In this document: one piece after another, positions 43,728 to 52,405 of the stretch
How the letters are laid out: each line of letters starts with the position of its first letter
How positions within the stretch are numbered: the first letter of the stretch is position 1
NCBI GenBank assembly: GCA_910586305.1
Contig: CAJUGS010000006.1
Coordinates: 28,890 to 92,889, forward strand
From: an uncultured Duncaniella sp.
Lineage (GTDB): Bacteria > Bacteroidota > Bacteroidia > Bacteroidales > Muribaculaceae
DNA: 64,000 nucleotides
Direction: 5' to 3'
Program-made: the position numbers and the translations under genes
The notes under the pieces: generated by a model
What the model saw: the letters and a program-made list of their open reading frames with translations, nothing else
Database searches by the model: none
What the model was told of the DNA's origin: nothing

Positions 43728-44972
43728 ATGAACACAGTAAGACGACTTCTTTTCCTCATAGCCGTGGCGACAGCCTGGGTGGCTCCGGCTGCGGCGCAGA
43801 CCACCAGTCCCTACTCGATGTACGGCTACGGTCTTCTCCGCGACAATGCAACGTCGGAGCAACGTCAGATGGGCGGTACAGGCTATGCCATGCACTCCGG
43901 ACGCCAGATAAACGCAATGAACCCTGCGTCGTATGCTGCTTCCGACTCCATGACGTTTCTCTTCGACATAGGCACAGATGTGTCGCTCTACTGGCGCGAG
44001 GATGCGTCGGGCAAGGATCGTGACTGGGGCGGAGGTCTTGACTATATCACCATGCAGTTTCCCGTCTCCTCCCGTGTGGGCGTGAGCCTCGGTCTGGTGC
44101 CTTACTCTTCTGTGGGCTATGCCTTCGGGTCGGATATAAAGAACGGTACTACAACTCACCAGGGTCTTGGCGGCATCAACCAGCTCTATGCCGGTGCGGG
44201 ATACACTCCGTTCAAGAATTTCTCTGTCGGATTCAATGTGTCCTATCTCTTTGGCACACTGGTGAATGATGTGTATGCCAACGCGTCGGACGGCTCGTCG
44301 GCTGTGTTCGAGCAGATGATGGAAATCAAGGACTTCCACTTCCGTTTCGGTGCACAGTATACTGCGCAGATTTCGCGCCGCAACTCGGTGACACTCGGTA
44401 TCGCCTACGAGCCGGGCAAGACTCTGCTCGGAGAAACATATGTGCTTAAGTATCGCCAGAATTCCACAGAGGCTCCCGACACAGTGGCTCCTGGTCTGGT
44501 GTCGCTCAAAAACCGCTTCTCGCTCGTGTCGTCCTACGGCATCGGTCTGGCATGGGACTGGAACCGCCAGGCCCATGTGGAAGTAGACTTCACATATCAG
44601 CCCTGGAGCAAGGTGAAATACGCCCGACTCGAGAACTTCACCCGTTCGCAGTTTGACGATCGCTGGCGCATCGGTATCGGTGCAAGCTACCAGCCCAATC
44701 CCCGTGGCGGATTCCTCAAGAGAGTGACCTATCGCGCCGGTGCCTTCTACAACCGTGACTACATCATGGTGGGCGACAATCATGTGCGCGACTACGGGGT
44801 GTCGTGTGGTTTTGGTATTCCCACCGTCTCCTCCAAGACCATGATAAATCTCGGATTTGAGTATCACAACCGTCGTGCCACTCCCGACCCGCTTCTCAAA
44901 GAGCAGTACTTCAACATCACACTCGGTGTCAACTTCAACCAGGTGTGGTTCTATCGCAACAAGCTGAGATAG
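43728..44972 (+). CDS. Outer-membrane beta-barrel protein (FadL/OmpP1-like)
   Basis: 414 residues with a signal peptide (about 1-23, ends APAAAQ). The start of the mature chain, TTSPYSMYGYGLLRDNAT followed by QMGGTGYAMHSGRQINAMNPASYA, has the N-terminal pattern of FadL/OmpP1 proteins, where this segment plugs the barrel. Regular amphipathic strands follow up to a final LGVNFNQVWFYRNKLR. It is conserved in Bacteroidetes next to coaX and lptC. Substrate is unknown; hydrophobic compounds are the family norm. The stop is two bases before the lptC start. Confidence 0.85.
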   Translation: MNTVRRLLFLIAVATAWVAPAAAQTTSPYSMYGYGLLRDNATSEQRQMGGTGYAMHSGRQINAMNPASYAASDSMTFLFDIGTDVSLYWREDASGKDRDWGGGLDYITMQFPVSSRVGVSLGLVPYSSVGYAFGSDIKNGTTTHQGLGGINQLYAGAGYTPFKNFSVGFNVSYLFGTLVNDVYANASDGSSAVFEQMMEIKDFHFRFGAQYTAQISRRNSVTLGIAYEPGKTLLGETYVLKYRQNSTEAPDTVAPGLVSLKNRFSLVSSYGIGLAWDWNRQAHVEVDFTYQPWSKVKYARLENFTRSQFDDRWRIGIGASYQPNPRGGFLKRVTYRAGAFYNRDYIMVGDNHVRDYGVSCGFGIPTVSSKTMINLGFEYHNRRATPDPLLKEQYFNITLGVNFNQVWFYRNKLR

Positions 44973-44974
44973 CG

Positions 44975-45571
44975 ATGAAGGGCCCCGGTGCTCAAATGCG
45001 GCTTTTGCCGCCGATAGCGGCGGTCATGCTCATAGCCATGGGTATGACCGTCGGCTCGTGCAAGGAGGACAATCCCATAGCCACCGCCAATGTGGACGCT
45101 GAGAAAATGCCTACGATGCTGACGCGCAATGTCGAGACACTTATATCCGACTCGGGCGTCGTGAGGTATCGTATCAAAACACCGCTTTGGTATGTCTACG
45201 ATGAGGCTGAAGAGCCCTACTGGCATTTTCCCGCCGGACTTAATCTCGATAAGTTTGACAACTTCTTCCGCCGGGAAGCCGAGGTGAAAGCCGACTCGGC
45301 CACATATTTCAAGGACAAGCAGCTGTGGCGCCTTGATGGAAATGTCAATATATCCAATGTCATGAACGAGAAGTTCCTCACTGAGCAGTTGTTCTGGAAC
45401 CAGCGTCAGCGCAAGCTCTATTCCGATTCGTTCATACATATCGAGACATCCGACAAGGTGCTCGAAGGATATGGCTTCGACTCCAACGAGCAGCTCACAC
45501 GCTACTCCATACGCAAGGTGTCAGGCATCTTCCCGGCCAATGCCTTCAAGCGTAAAGACTCAATACAATAG
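44975..45571 (+). CDS. lptC: LPS export ABC transporter periplasmic protein LptC
   Basis: 198 residues from the ATG at 44975, two bases after the preceding stop. The N-terminus is hydrophobic and ends in GMTVGSCKED, so it is probably a lipoprotein, as in other Bacteroidetes LptC proteins, rather than the bitopic E. coli form. The LptC/DUF1239 fold is suggested by VRYRIKTPLWYVYDE, EVKADSATYFKDKQLWRLDGNV, and FLTEQLFWNQRQRKLYSD, alternating strands of the beta-jellyroll that relays LPS from LptBFG to LptA. Partners are not in the window. Confidence 0.87.
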   Translation: MKGPGAQMRLLPPIAAVMLIAMGMTVGSCKEDNPIATANVDAEKMPTMLTRNVETLISDSGVVRYRIKTPLWYVYDEAEEPYWHFPAGLNLDKFDNFFRREAEVKADSATYFKDKQLWRLDGNVNISNVMNEKFLTEQLFWNQRQRKLYSDSFIHIETSDKVLEGYGFDSNEQLTRYSIRKVSGIFPANAFKRKDSIQ

Positions 45572-45589
45572 TTTGCTACACACAGACAT

Positions 45590-46879
45590 ATGACCACCTG
45601 GATCATTATCACAATAATATCGCTTATACTTTCGGGCTTCTTCTCGGGTGTCGAGATAGCCTTCATCACGGCCGACCGTGTGAGAGTGGGGCTTGATACA
45701 AGCCGCGGAGGATGGCTCAACAGCATCATAGGCCGCTATTATTCCCATCAGGAGTTTTTCATCTCCACCATTCTCGTGGGCAACAACATCATGCTTGTCA
45801 TCTACGGTATGGGAGCAGCCGCGCTGCTCGAACCTTGGATAGCGGCTCATGTGTCGGACAACCAGGGTGTGATTCTCCTGCTTCAGACAATTATATCCAC
45901 ACTGATAATCCTTTTTACCGGCGAGTTTATCCCTAAGTCGATATTTCGCATCAATCCCAACACGTCGCTGAAGGTGTTTGCTCTTCCGGTATATTTCTTC
46001 TATATCGTTCTCTATCCAATCGCGGCTTTCACTTCCTGGCTTTCGAAGATGCTGATGAAACTGGCCGGCATAAAGGCCGAGGAGGCCAGACTCGGAGTGT
46101 TGTCGATGGAGGATCTCAACGAGTATCTCGAGACAAAGATCGATGACCTTGAGAATCCCGGAGAGACTGAGGTGGAGGACGAGGTGAAGATATTCCACAA
46201 TGCGCTCGACTTCTCGTCGACACAGCTTCGCGACTGTATGGCTCCGCGCAACGAACTTGTGGCCATTGATCTTGACAGCACTTCGCGCGAAGAACTTTCC
46301 GCGCTGTTTACCTCGTCGGGACGTAGCAAGATTCTTGTTTACCGCGAGGATATAGACAACGTGGTGGGTTACGTGCATATCTCCGAACTGTTTGACCCGC
46401 AGAGCGACTGGAAGGAGCATATCAAGGATGTGCTGTATGCGCCGGAGACGCTTCTGGCCAACACCATGATGAAACGTCTGCTTAGCCAGAAGAAGTCGAT
46501 GGCAGTGGTGGTCGACGAGTTTGGCGGCACTGCCGGACTCGTGACACTCGAGGATCTTGTCGAGGAGATTTTCGGCGATATTCAGGACGAGCACGACAAG
46601 AACGGCATTACAGCTACGGAGGTTTCTCCGGGTGTATATGAGTTCTCGGGCCGTATCGAAGTGCGCACGTTGCGTGACGACTTCCGTCTGGATATACCCG
46701 AGGATGACGAGTATCAGACGCTTGCAGGCTATCTGATGCACGAGACAGGAACACTTCCTGCCAAGGGCGAGACAATTGAGATTGACGAGCTGTCGTTTAC
46801 AATCGTCGAGCGCTCTGCCACACGTCTCGACCTGATTCGTGTGGAGCAGCTTCATGCCGACAGAAAGAGCGAGGAGTAA
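45590..46879 (+). CDS. Hemolysin/CNNM family protein with CBS pair and CorC_HlyC domain
   Basis: 429 residues. An N-terminal DUF21/CNNM region with about four membrane segments (e.g. WIIITIISLILSGFFSGVEIAF, here in short) spans 1-180. A CBS domain pair (about 205-330; MAPRNELVAIDLDS and KSMAVVVDEFGGTAGLVTLED) follows, and then a CorC_HlyC domain (about 345-425; RIEVRTLRDDFRLDIPEDDEY). Such proteins act in Mg2+/Co2+ efflux or homeostasis at the inner membrane, with CBS domains sensing adenine nucleotides. Candidate small RNA B lies just past the stop on the opposite strand. Confidence 0.92.
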   Translation: MTTWIIITIISLILSGFFSGVEIAFITADRVRVGLDTSRGGWLNSIIGRYYSHQEFFISTILVGNNIMLVIYGMGAAALLEPWIAAHVSDNQGVILLLQTIISTLIILFTGEFIPKSIFRINPNTSLKVFALPVYFFYIVLYPIAAFTSWLSKMLMKLAGIKAEEARLGVLSMEDLNEYLETKIDDLENPGETEVEDEVKIFHNALDFSSTQLRDCMAPRNELVAIDLDSTSREELSALFTSSGRSKILVYREDIDNVVGYVHISELFDPQSDWKEHIKDVLYAPETLLANTMMKRLLSQKKSMAVVVDEFGGTAGLVTLEDLVEEIFGDIQDEHDKNGITATEVSPGVYEFSGRIEVRTLRDDFRLDIPEDDEYQTLAGYLMHETGTLPAKGETIEIDELSFTIVERSATRLDLIRVEQLHADRKSEE

Positions 46880-46897
46880 TCCTTGTTTCATACAGAT

Positions 46898-46966
46898 ACA
46901 AAAATCAAGGGCTGTCATCTCGACAGCCCTTGATTTTTTAACCTTAATCTAATACCATGAAAACAC
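46898..46966 (-). ncRNA. Candidate small RNA, copy B of the two-member family
   Basis: The minus-strand conserved segment (about 46966-46939) is almost the same as copy A near 8276-8249, with one base fewer in the TTTAA run. It is joined to a different 17-bp hairpin and a T run. Upstream, the -7 region reads TACTATTTG (46979-46971), one base too long for the consensus, so the promoter match is weaker than in copy A. It is convergent with the CBS-domain transporter gene. The plus-strand frame that starts at the same ATG as in copy A stops after six codons, which argues against a conserved peptide and for RNA function. Confidence 0.5.
46900..46938. terminator. Bidirectional intrinsic terminator hairpin
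   Basis: 17-bp stem (46900-46916 with 46922-46938), five-base loop, T runs on both strands. It ends the CBS-domain transporter transcript on the plus strand and candidate small RNA B on the minus strand. Confidence 0.8.
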
Positions 46967-47093
46967 AGTGCAAATAGTAGTAACTATACTCTTTAAACAT
47001 TACTGTGAGGGAAAAGTTTAAACGATGTTTTAGCTTTAACCTTTGTTAACTAATAAGACCGGAATTACTGGAATATATCGAATCGGTAGAAGT

Positions 47094-47136
47094 AACCGGG
47101 CGCTGTAACACCCGATTGGTGTTGTAGCGCCCGGTT
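47094..47136. terminator. Hairpin after argH
   Basis: Stem 47094-47110 with 47120-47136 (two or three mispairs in the middle), 25 bases past the argH stop. The minus-strand tail has no T run. Confidence 0.55.
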
Positions 47137-47160
47137 AAAAAAGATATGGAATAAATGTCT

Positions 47161-48456
47161 TTACAGCTCGAAATTTTTGAGTATGTTGTGGAATTTGGCT
47201 GAGATGCGGTCATTGGCCGGGTTGCTTATGGAGCCGAGATGGGTATGGTGGACCTCCTTGACGGGGCTGTAGGTGCCCTGCTGCACTTCCTGGCCCACTT
47301 TTTTGTAGGCCTCGCGGAATGGCATACCGTCGAGCACGAGGCGGTTGACCTCTTCGACTGTGAATAGATAGTCGTAGCGCGGGTCGTCGAGTATATCTGC
47401 GCGCACCTTCATTTGCGGTAGCATGAAGGTGGCCATGTCGAGACACTCAATGATTTCGCTCACGGCCGGGAAGATAATGTCCTTGAGCAGCTGGAGGTCT
47501 CGGTTGTAGCCGAGCGGCAGGTTGGCGGTGAGAAGGGCTATCTCGTTGGGCACGGACTGGAGGCGGTTGCACTTTCCGCGCATTATCTCGAACACATCGG
47601 GGTTTTTCTTGTGGGGCATGATGGAAGAGCCAGTGGTGAGTTCGTCGGGGAAGGTGACGAAGCCGAAGTTCTGGCACATCCACATACACACGTCCATGGC
47701 CAGTCGGCCGAGTGTCGAGGCTATGGATGCGATGGCCATCGATGCGGCCCGTTCGGTCTTGCCTCTCGACATCTGAGCTGCCACCACGTTGTAGTGCAGG
47801 TCGGCGAATCCGAGTAAGCGTGTGGTCATCTCGCGGTCGAGCGGGAATGACGAGCCGTAGCCGGCAGCCGATCCGAGCGGATTCTGGTTGGCTACGTTGT
47901 AGGCGGCAAGAAGCATCTGCATATCGTCGGCAAGGCTCTCCGCATAGGCCCCGAACCATAGTCCGAACGATGATGGCATAGCCACCTGGAGATGGGTGTA
48001 GCCCGGCATTAGCACATCGCGGTGTTTGTCGCTGAGTGATATGAGGGTGTCGAAGAGACGGCCGGTGGCTGAGGCGATGTCGCGGAGCTTGTCGCGCATG
48101 AAGAGTTTGAGGTCTACGAGTACCTGGTCGTTGCGCGAACGTCCGGAGTGGATTTTCTTGCCTATGTCGCCGAGACGGGCCGTGAGCATGAATTCTACCT
48201 GTGAGTGCACATCTTCGACACCGTCCTCGATTGTGAATTCGCCGCGTTCGATCACTGCGGCTATATCGGCGAGTGCCTCGAGAAGCACGTCAAGTTCCTC
48301 GCGTTTGAGCAGTCCGATGCTTTCGAGCATACGTATGTGGGCCATCGAGCCCTCCACATCGTAGCGGGCCAGCTGCAGATCGAGCTCGCGGTCGCGGCCC
48401 ACAGTGAAGTTTTCGATCATCTTGTCGGGCTCGAAGCCCTTGCTCCAAAGTTTCAT
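47161..48456 (-). CDS. argH: Argininosuccinate lyase
   Basis: 431 residues from the ATG at 48456, four bases overlapping argE; the upstream frame is not used. Fumarase/aspartase superfamily: MKLWSKGFEPDKMIENFTVG at the start (family N-terminus), EDVHSQVEFML, KIHSGRSRNDQV, MPGYTHLQVAMPSSFG, and the signature SSIMPHKKNPDVFEIM with its flexible catalytic-serine loop. It cleaves argininosuccinate to arginine and fumarate. It is the last gene of an eight-gene arginine operon that begins with the GNAT gene at 55284. Confidence 0.95.
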   Translation of the reverse strand: MKLWSKGFEPDKMIENFTVGRDRELDLQLARYDVEGSMAHIRMLESIGLLKREELDVLLEALADIAAVIERGEFTIEDGVEDVHSQVEFMLTARLGDIGKKIHSGRSRNDQVLVDLKLFMRDKLRDIASATGRLFDTLISLSDKHRDVLMPGYTHLQVAMPSSFGLWFGAYAESLADDMQMLLAAYNVANQNPLGSAAGYGSSFPLDREMTTRLLGFADLHYNVVAAQMSRGKTERAASMAIASIASTLGRLAMDVCMWMCQNFGFVTFPDELTTGSSIMPHKKNPDVFEIMRGKCNRLQSVPNEIALLTANLPLGYNRDLQLLKDIIFPAVSEIIECLDMATFMLPQMKVRADILDDPRYDYLFTVEEVNRLVLDGMPFREAYKKVGQEVQQGTYSPVKEVHHTHLGSISNPANDRISAKFHNILKNFEL

Positions 48457-49517
48457 AGTGAGGTGATTATTTTGATGTATTTTTCCACTGCATCGTGGAT
48501 TTCGGAAAGCATTATATATTCGTCGGCGGAGTGTGAGCGGGCCGAGTCGCCTGGACCTATCTTGAGTGACGGGATGTGGTGCATGAGCGACATATCGCTT
48601 GTGGTGGGTGAGACGAACGGCTGTCCGCCATACTCTGTGGCTGCTACGACGAGGGGGTGGGAGAGTGGAATCACCGAGGCTCGCACACGGGTGGAGCGTG
48701 GTGTGAGAGTAGTGTGGTCCGACACCAATGCTCTCATCATTTCCACTATCTGCTCGTTGGTGTAGGCATCGGTTGTGCGGATGTCGGTCACCCATCGGCA
48801 GGTGTCGGGGATGGCGTTGTGCTGTCGTCCGGCTTCGATCTGTGTGACGTTGACTCCCACCGGGCCGAGTATGTCGGAGACCAGCGGAGGGGAGAACGAT
48901 CTCACCCGCTCAATGTCGGCCATTGCCCTGTATATGGCGTTGATTCCCTCCCCTCGGGCGGCGTGTCCGGCCACTCCCTCGGTGACACAGTCGAGCACCA
49001 CGAGCCCGCGTTCGGCCACAGCCGGCTTCATTCCGGTGGGTTCGCCTACGATTGCCATATCCACCTTCAGCCCATCGGCTGCAATGGCGGGGAGAAAGGC
49101 TCTCATTCCGTTTTCTCCTCCCACCTCCTCCTCGGCTGTTATGGCCAGGATGAGGTTGAGTCCGGACATCTTGTCGCGTAGGCGCATGAATGTCTCTGTG
49201 AGAGCCACCGCCGATGCTCCCGCATCGTTGCTTCCAAGGCCGTAGAGGCGGTCGCCTTCGATGTCGGGACTGTAGGGGTCGCGTGTGTAGGTGGGCGCCG
49301 GCATCACGGTGTCGTGGTGGGAGTTGAGCAGCAGTGTGGGACGCGATGGATCGTAGGCCGGTGAGACAGCCATCACATTGTTGCCTATACGCCTGGGTTC
49401 AGCACCACGGCGGGCAAGATAGTCGTGGATGAGAGTGGCGGTATCCCCCTCCTCGCGGGAACGCGATGGGGTGGATATCATTTGGCGGAGCAGCTCTATG
49501 TGGGAGGGTAGTGTCAT
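48453..49517 (-). CDS. argE: N-acyl-L-ornithine deacylase (ArgE-like, M20 family)
   Basis: 354 residues from the ATG at 49517. Zinc peptidase M20 fold: LLLNSHHDTVMP (first metal histidine and aspartate), GLGSNDAGASAVAL (bridging aspartate), and ITAEEEVGGENGM (catalytic glutamate), then the dimerisation domain. In the arginine operon it should remove the acyl group from N-acylcitrulline or N-acylornithine. As the carbamoyltransferase here is of the succinyl/acetyl-ornithine type (argF'), the natural substrate is probably N-succinyl- or N-acetylcitrulline. It overlaps argB and argH by four bases each. Confidence 0.88.
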   Translation of the reverse strand: MTLPSHIELLRQMISTPSRSREEGDTATLIHDYLARRGAEPRRIGNNVMAVSPAYDPSRPTLLLNSHHDTVMPAPTYTRDPYSPDIEGDRLYGLGSNDAGASAVALTETFMRLRDKMSGLNLILAITAEEEVGGENGMRAFLPAIAADGLKVDMAIVGEPTGMKPAVAERGLVVLDCVTEGVAGHAARGEGINAIYRAMADIERVRSFSPPLVSDILGPVGVNVTQIEAGRQHNAIPDTCRWVTDIRTTDAYTNEQIVEMMRALVSDHTTLTPRSTRVRASVIPLSHPLVVAATEYGGQPFVSPTTSDMSLMHHIPSLKIGPGDSARSHSADEYIMLSEIHDAVEKYIKIITSL

Positions 49518-50299
49518 TTTCGGAGTGTGGTTCCTACGGGACTTGAAAGGTTGTCGGCGTGTTTTATGACCACGCTGTCTACCCCGGCCTCTATGGCGCG
49601 AAACGAGTTGTCGAGCTTTGGAATCATTCCCTTGCTGACTACCCCGCGCTCGCGGAGTTCGGCATAGGATGAGGGTGTGATGAGGAGTATGAGCGAGTCG
49701 GGGCGTTCGATATCCTCCATTACGCCGGGCTGTTCGAAGCAGTAGACAAGGTCGGTGGGCAGGATGCGGGCCGCCGCCGTGGCCACGGCTGACGCTATAG
49801 TGTCGGCGTTGCAATTGAGCAGCGTGCCTTGGCCGTCGTGGGTGATGGCACAGAATACCGGGGTGAAGTTGAGTCCGAGGAATGTGGCGAGTAGTCGCTC
49901 GTTGACACCATCGGGGGAGATGTCTCCGACAAATCCATAGTCAACCGGTTCGGCCGGACGGCGCGAGGCGGTGATGGCGTTACCGTCGGGTCCGCTAAGG
50001 CCGATGGCATTGCAGCCTTCGGCCTGGAGCATGGAGACTATGCGTTTGTTGACAAGTCCGGCATATACCATAGTCACCACGTCGAGGGTCTCGCGCGAAG
50101 TGACGCGGCGTCCGTCTATCATGGTGGTGGGTATCTCGAGCTTGCTGCTGAGACGAGTAGCCTCCTTGCCTCCGCCGTGTACGAGAATCTTTGGTCCCTG
50201 CAGGGCTGCAAACTCTCTGACGAAACGGCTAAGGGCTTCGGGGTTGTCGACCACGTTGCCTCCGATCTTTACTACTGTGATTCTGCTGTCGGTCAACAT
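49514..50299 (-). CDS. argB: N-acetylglutamate kinase (acylglutamate kinase)
   Basis: 261 residues, amino-acid kinase fold. VVKIGGNVVDNPEAL at the start (phosphate loop), LVHGGGKEATRLSSKL, GRRVTSRETLDVV, and NCNADTIASAVATA with the catalytic and substrate residues. It phosphorylates N-acylglutamate. In Bacteroides the arginine pathway uses succinylated intermediates, so the in vivo substrate here may be N-succinylglutamate; that is inferred from argF'. The start overlaps the argF' stop by seven bases and the stop overlaps argE by four. Confidence 0.94.
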   Translation of the reverse strand: MLTDSRITVVKIGGNVVDNPEALSRFVREFAALQGPKILVHGGGKEATRLSSKLEIPTTMIDGRRVTSRETLDVVTMVYAGLVNKRIVSMLQAEGCNAIGLSGPDGNAITASRRPAEPVDYGFVGDISPDGVNERLLATFLGLNFTPVFCAITHDGQGTLLNCNADTIASAVATAAARILPTDLVYCFEQPGVMEDIERPDSLILLITPSSYAELRERGVVSKGMIPKLDNSFRAIEAGVDSVVIKHADNLSSPVGTTLRK

Positions 50300-51249
50300 A
50301 TCGATTCGAGGAGGCGTTTGATGACTACCTGGGCCGAGATTTCGCGGTTGGCCGCTTCGGGTATCACTATGGAGCGGTCGCTGTCAATCACTTCGTCGGT
50401 GACTATCATGTTGCGGCGCACGGGCAGACAGTGCATGAAGTAGGCATTGTCGGTCAGTGCCATTTTTTCGGCATCGACAGTCCAGGCGCGGTCGGTGGAG
50501 AGTACTTTGCCGTAGTTGGGGTCGGCATAGGCACTCCAGTTTTTGGCATATATGAAGTCGGCTCCTTCGAAGGCCTTGCGCTGGTCATATTCCACACGGG
50601 CGTTTCCCACAAATTCGGGGGCGAGTTCGTAGCCCTCGGGATGGGTGATTACGAAGTCATATCCGGCTGCGTTCATCCACTCGGCAAATGAGTTGGGGAC
50701 TGCCTGTGGGAGTGCTTTGGGATGCGGAGCCCATGTCAGCACCACCTTGGGGCGTTCCTTTGTCTTGTATTCCTCGATGGTGATGAGGTCTGCGAAACTC
50801 TGGAGTGGATGGCGTGTGGCGGCTTCCATGGAGAAAACCGGGCGTCCGGAGTAGCGTATGAACTGGTTGATGACACGCTCCTCATAGTCTTCGGCCTTGT
50901 CGGAGAGTCCGGCAAAGGAGCGCACTCCGATGAGGTCGCAGTAGCATCCCATCACGGGGATTGCCTCGAGGAGGTGTTCGGCCTTGTCGCCGTCCATTAT
51001 CACGCCTTGTTCGGTCTCGAGCTTCCAGGCTCCCTGGTTGATGTCGAGTACGATGACGTTCATTCCGAGGTTCATTGCCGCTTTCTGGGTACTCAGGCGT
51101 GTGCGGAGCGATGAGTTGAAGAACACCATCATGAGTGTCTTGTTGCGTCCCAGCTGAGTGTGGGCGAAGCGGTCGGATTTTATGGCGAGGGCTTCCCTGA
51201 CAGCTGCGTCAAAGGGGCCTATGTCGTGTACGTCGGTGAATTTTTTCAT
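50293..51249 (-). CDS. argF': N-acylornithine carbamoyltransferase (N-succinylornithine type)
   Basis: 318 residues. Carbamoyl-phosphate loop FFNSSLRTRLSTQKAA; the region VIMDGDKAEHLLEAIPVMG is the acyl-binding 80s loop; ATRHPLQSFADL and HCLPVRRNMIVTDEV complete the active site. The overall sequence resembles the Bacteroides N-succinyl-L-ornithine carbamoyltransferase (SOTCase), not ordinary OTCase. At the position I align with the specificity residue (Pro90 in B. fragilis SOTCase, Glu92 in the N-acetyl enzyme of Xanthomonas) this protein has Ala90, a neutral residue compatible with a succinyl substrate. The alignment was made from memory. It lies 11 bases after argD. Confidence 0.9.
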   Translation of the reverse strand: MKKFTDVHDIGPFDAAVREALAIKSDRFAHTQLGRNKTLMMVFFNSSLRTRLSTQKAAMNLGMNVIVLDINQGAWKLETEQGVIMDGDKAEHLLEAIPVMGCYCDLIGVRSFAGLSDKAEDYEERVINQFIRYSGRPVFSMEAATRHPLQSFADLITIEEYKTKERPKVVLTWAPHPKALPQAVPNSFAEWMNAAGYDFVITHPEGYELAPEFVGNARVEYDQRKAFEGADFIYAKNWSAYADPNYGKVLSTDRAWTVDAEKMALTDNAYFMHCLPVRRNMIVTDEVIDSDRSIVIPEAANREISAQVVIKRLLESIC

Positions 51250-51260
51250 AGTATCTGTGT

Positions 51261-52397
51261 TCAGCTTATGAATTTTTCGAATGTTGTCAGGAATGTGTCA
51301 GCCTGCTCGCGTGTGAGGCCAAGGGCGGGGAGAAGTCTCACGGTGTGCTCTCCGGCACCTCCGGTGAATATCTTGCCTTCGAACAGCAGGCGGCGGCGCA
51401 GGTCGGAGGCCGAGCCTTTCACTTCGATGCCTATCATGAGTCCGCGTCCTCTCACATCGGTGATTTCCGGACAGCTGGCAGCCATTTCTGCAAGCTTGTC
51501 GAGCAGATACTGGCCTGTCTCGGCTGCATTTTCAACGAGATGCTCGTCTTTCATCACGTCGAGCACGGCCACCGCTGCCGCACAGGCCAGATGGTTGCCA
51601 CCGAATGTGGTGCCGAGCATTCCCTTGCGAGCTTCGATGGAGGGCGAGATGAGAACAGCGGCCATGGGGAATCCGTTGGCTATGCCTTTGGCACAGGTGA
51701 TTATGTCGGGACGCACTCCGGCGTGCTGGTGTGCGAAGAAGTTGCCGGTGCGGCCATATCCGCTCTGGATTTCGTCGAGGATGAGCAGGGTGCCGGTGGA
51801 GGTGCAGAGTGTGCGTAGACGGCGCAGGAAGTCGTCTTCGACCATGCGGATTCCGGCCACACCCTGTATGCCTTCGATTATGACTGCTGCAAATTCGCCT
51901 GTTGAGAGTTTCTGCTTGCAGGCATCGATGTCGCCGAGTGTCACGAATTCCACGTTGGCTGTGGCGTTGAAGGGAGCCTGTATGCGCGGATTGTCTGTGG
52001 CGGCTACGGCTCCTGACGTGCGCCCGTGGAAGGCGCGGTCCATGGCAAGGATTTTGGAGCGTCCGGTGGTGAAGGATGCGAGTTTCATCGCGTTCTCGTT
52101 GGCTTCGGCTCCGGAGTTGCAAAGGAAGAGCTGGTAGCTGTCATAGCCGCTGAGGCTGCCGAGGCGGTCGGCCATCTGCTGCTGGAGTGAGTTCTTGACG
52201 GAGTTGGAGTAGAACCCGAGCCGCGCAGCCTGGTCGGCGATTGCCTTTACATAGCGTGGATGTGAATGACCGATGGAGATTACTGCATGGCCTCCGTAGA
52301 GGTCGAGATAGCGGGTGCCGTCGGAGGTGAAGACGTAGGAGCCTTCGCCCTTGACGGGCTCTATGTCATAGAGGGAGTATACGTCAAATAAGTTCAT
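51261..52397 (-). CDS. argD: N-acylornithine aminotransferase
   Basis: 378 residues from the ATG at 52397, eight bases after argC; the longer frame enters argC. Class III aminotransferase: LDLYGGHAVISIGHSHPRYV near residue 32, FLCNSGAEANENAMKLA, ILDEIQSGYGRTGNFFAHQ and the PLP lysine in ITCAKGIANGFPMAAV. It converts N-acylglutamate semialdehyde to N-acylornithine with glutamate as amino donor. The operon context separates it from other ornithine aminotransferases. Confidence 0.93.
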   Translation of the reverse strand: MNLFDVYSLYDIEPVKGEGSYVFTSDGTRYLDLYGGHAVISIGHSHPRYVKAIADQAARLGFYSNSVKNSLQQQMADRLGSLSGYDSYQLFLCNSGAEANENAMKLASFTTGRSKILAMDRAFHGRTSGAVAATDNPRIQAPFNATANVEFVTLGDIDACKQKLSTGEFAAVIIEGIQGVAGIRMVEDDFLRRLRTLCTSTGTLLILDEIQSGYGRTGNFFAHQHAGVRPDIITCAKGIANGFPMAAVLISPSIEARKGMLGTTFGGNHLACAAAVAVLDVMKDEHLVENAAETGQYLLDKLAEMAASCPEITDVRGRGLMIGIEVKGSASDLRRRLLFEGKIFTGGAGEHTVRLLPALGLTREQADTFLTTFEKFIS

Positions 52398-52405
52398 TGT
52401 CAGGA

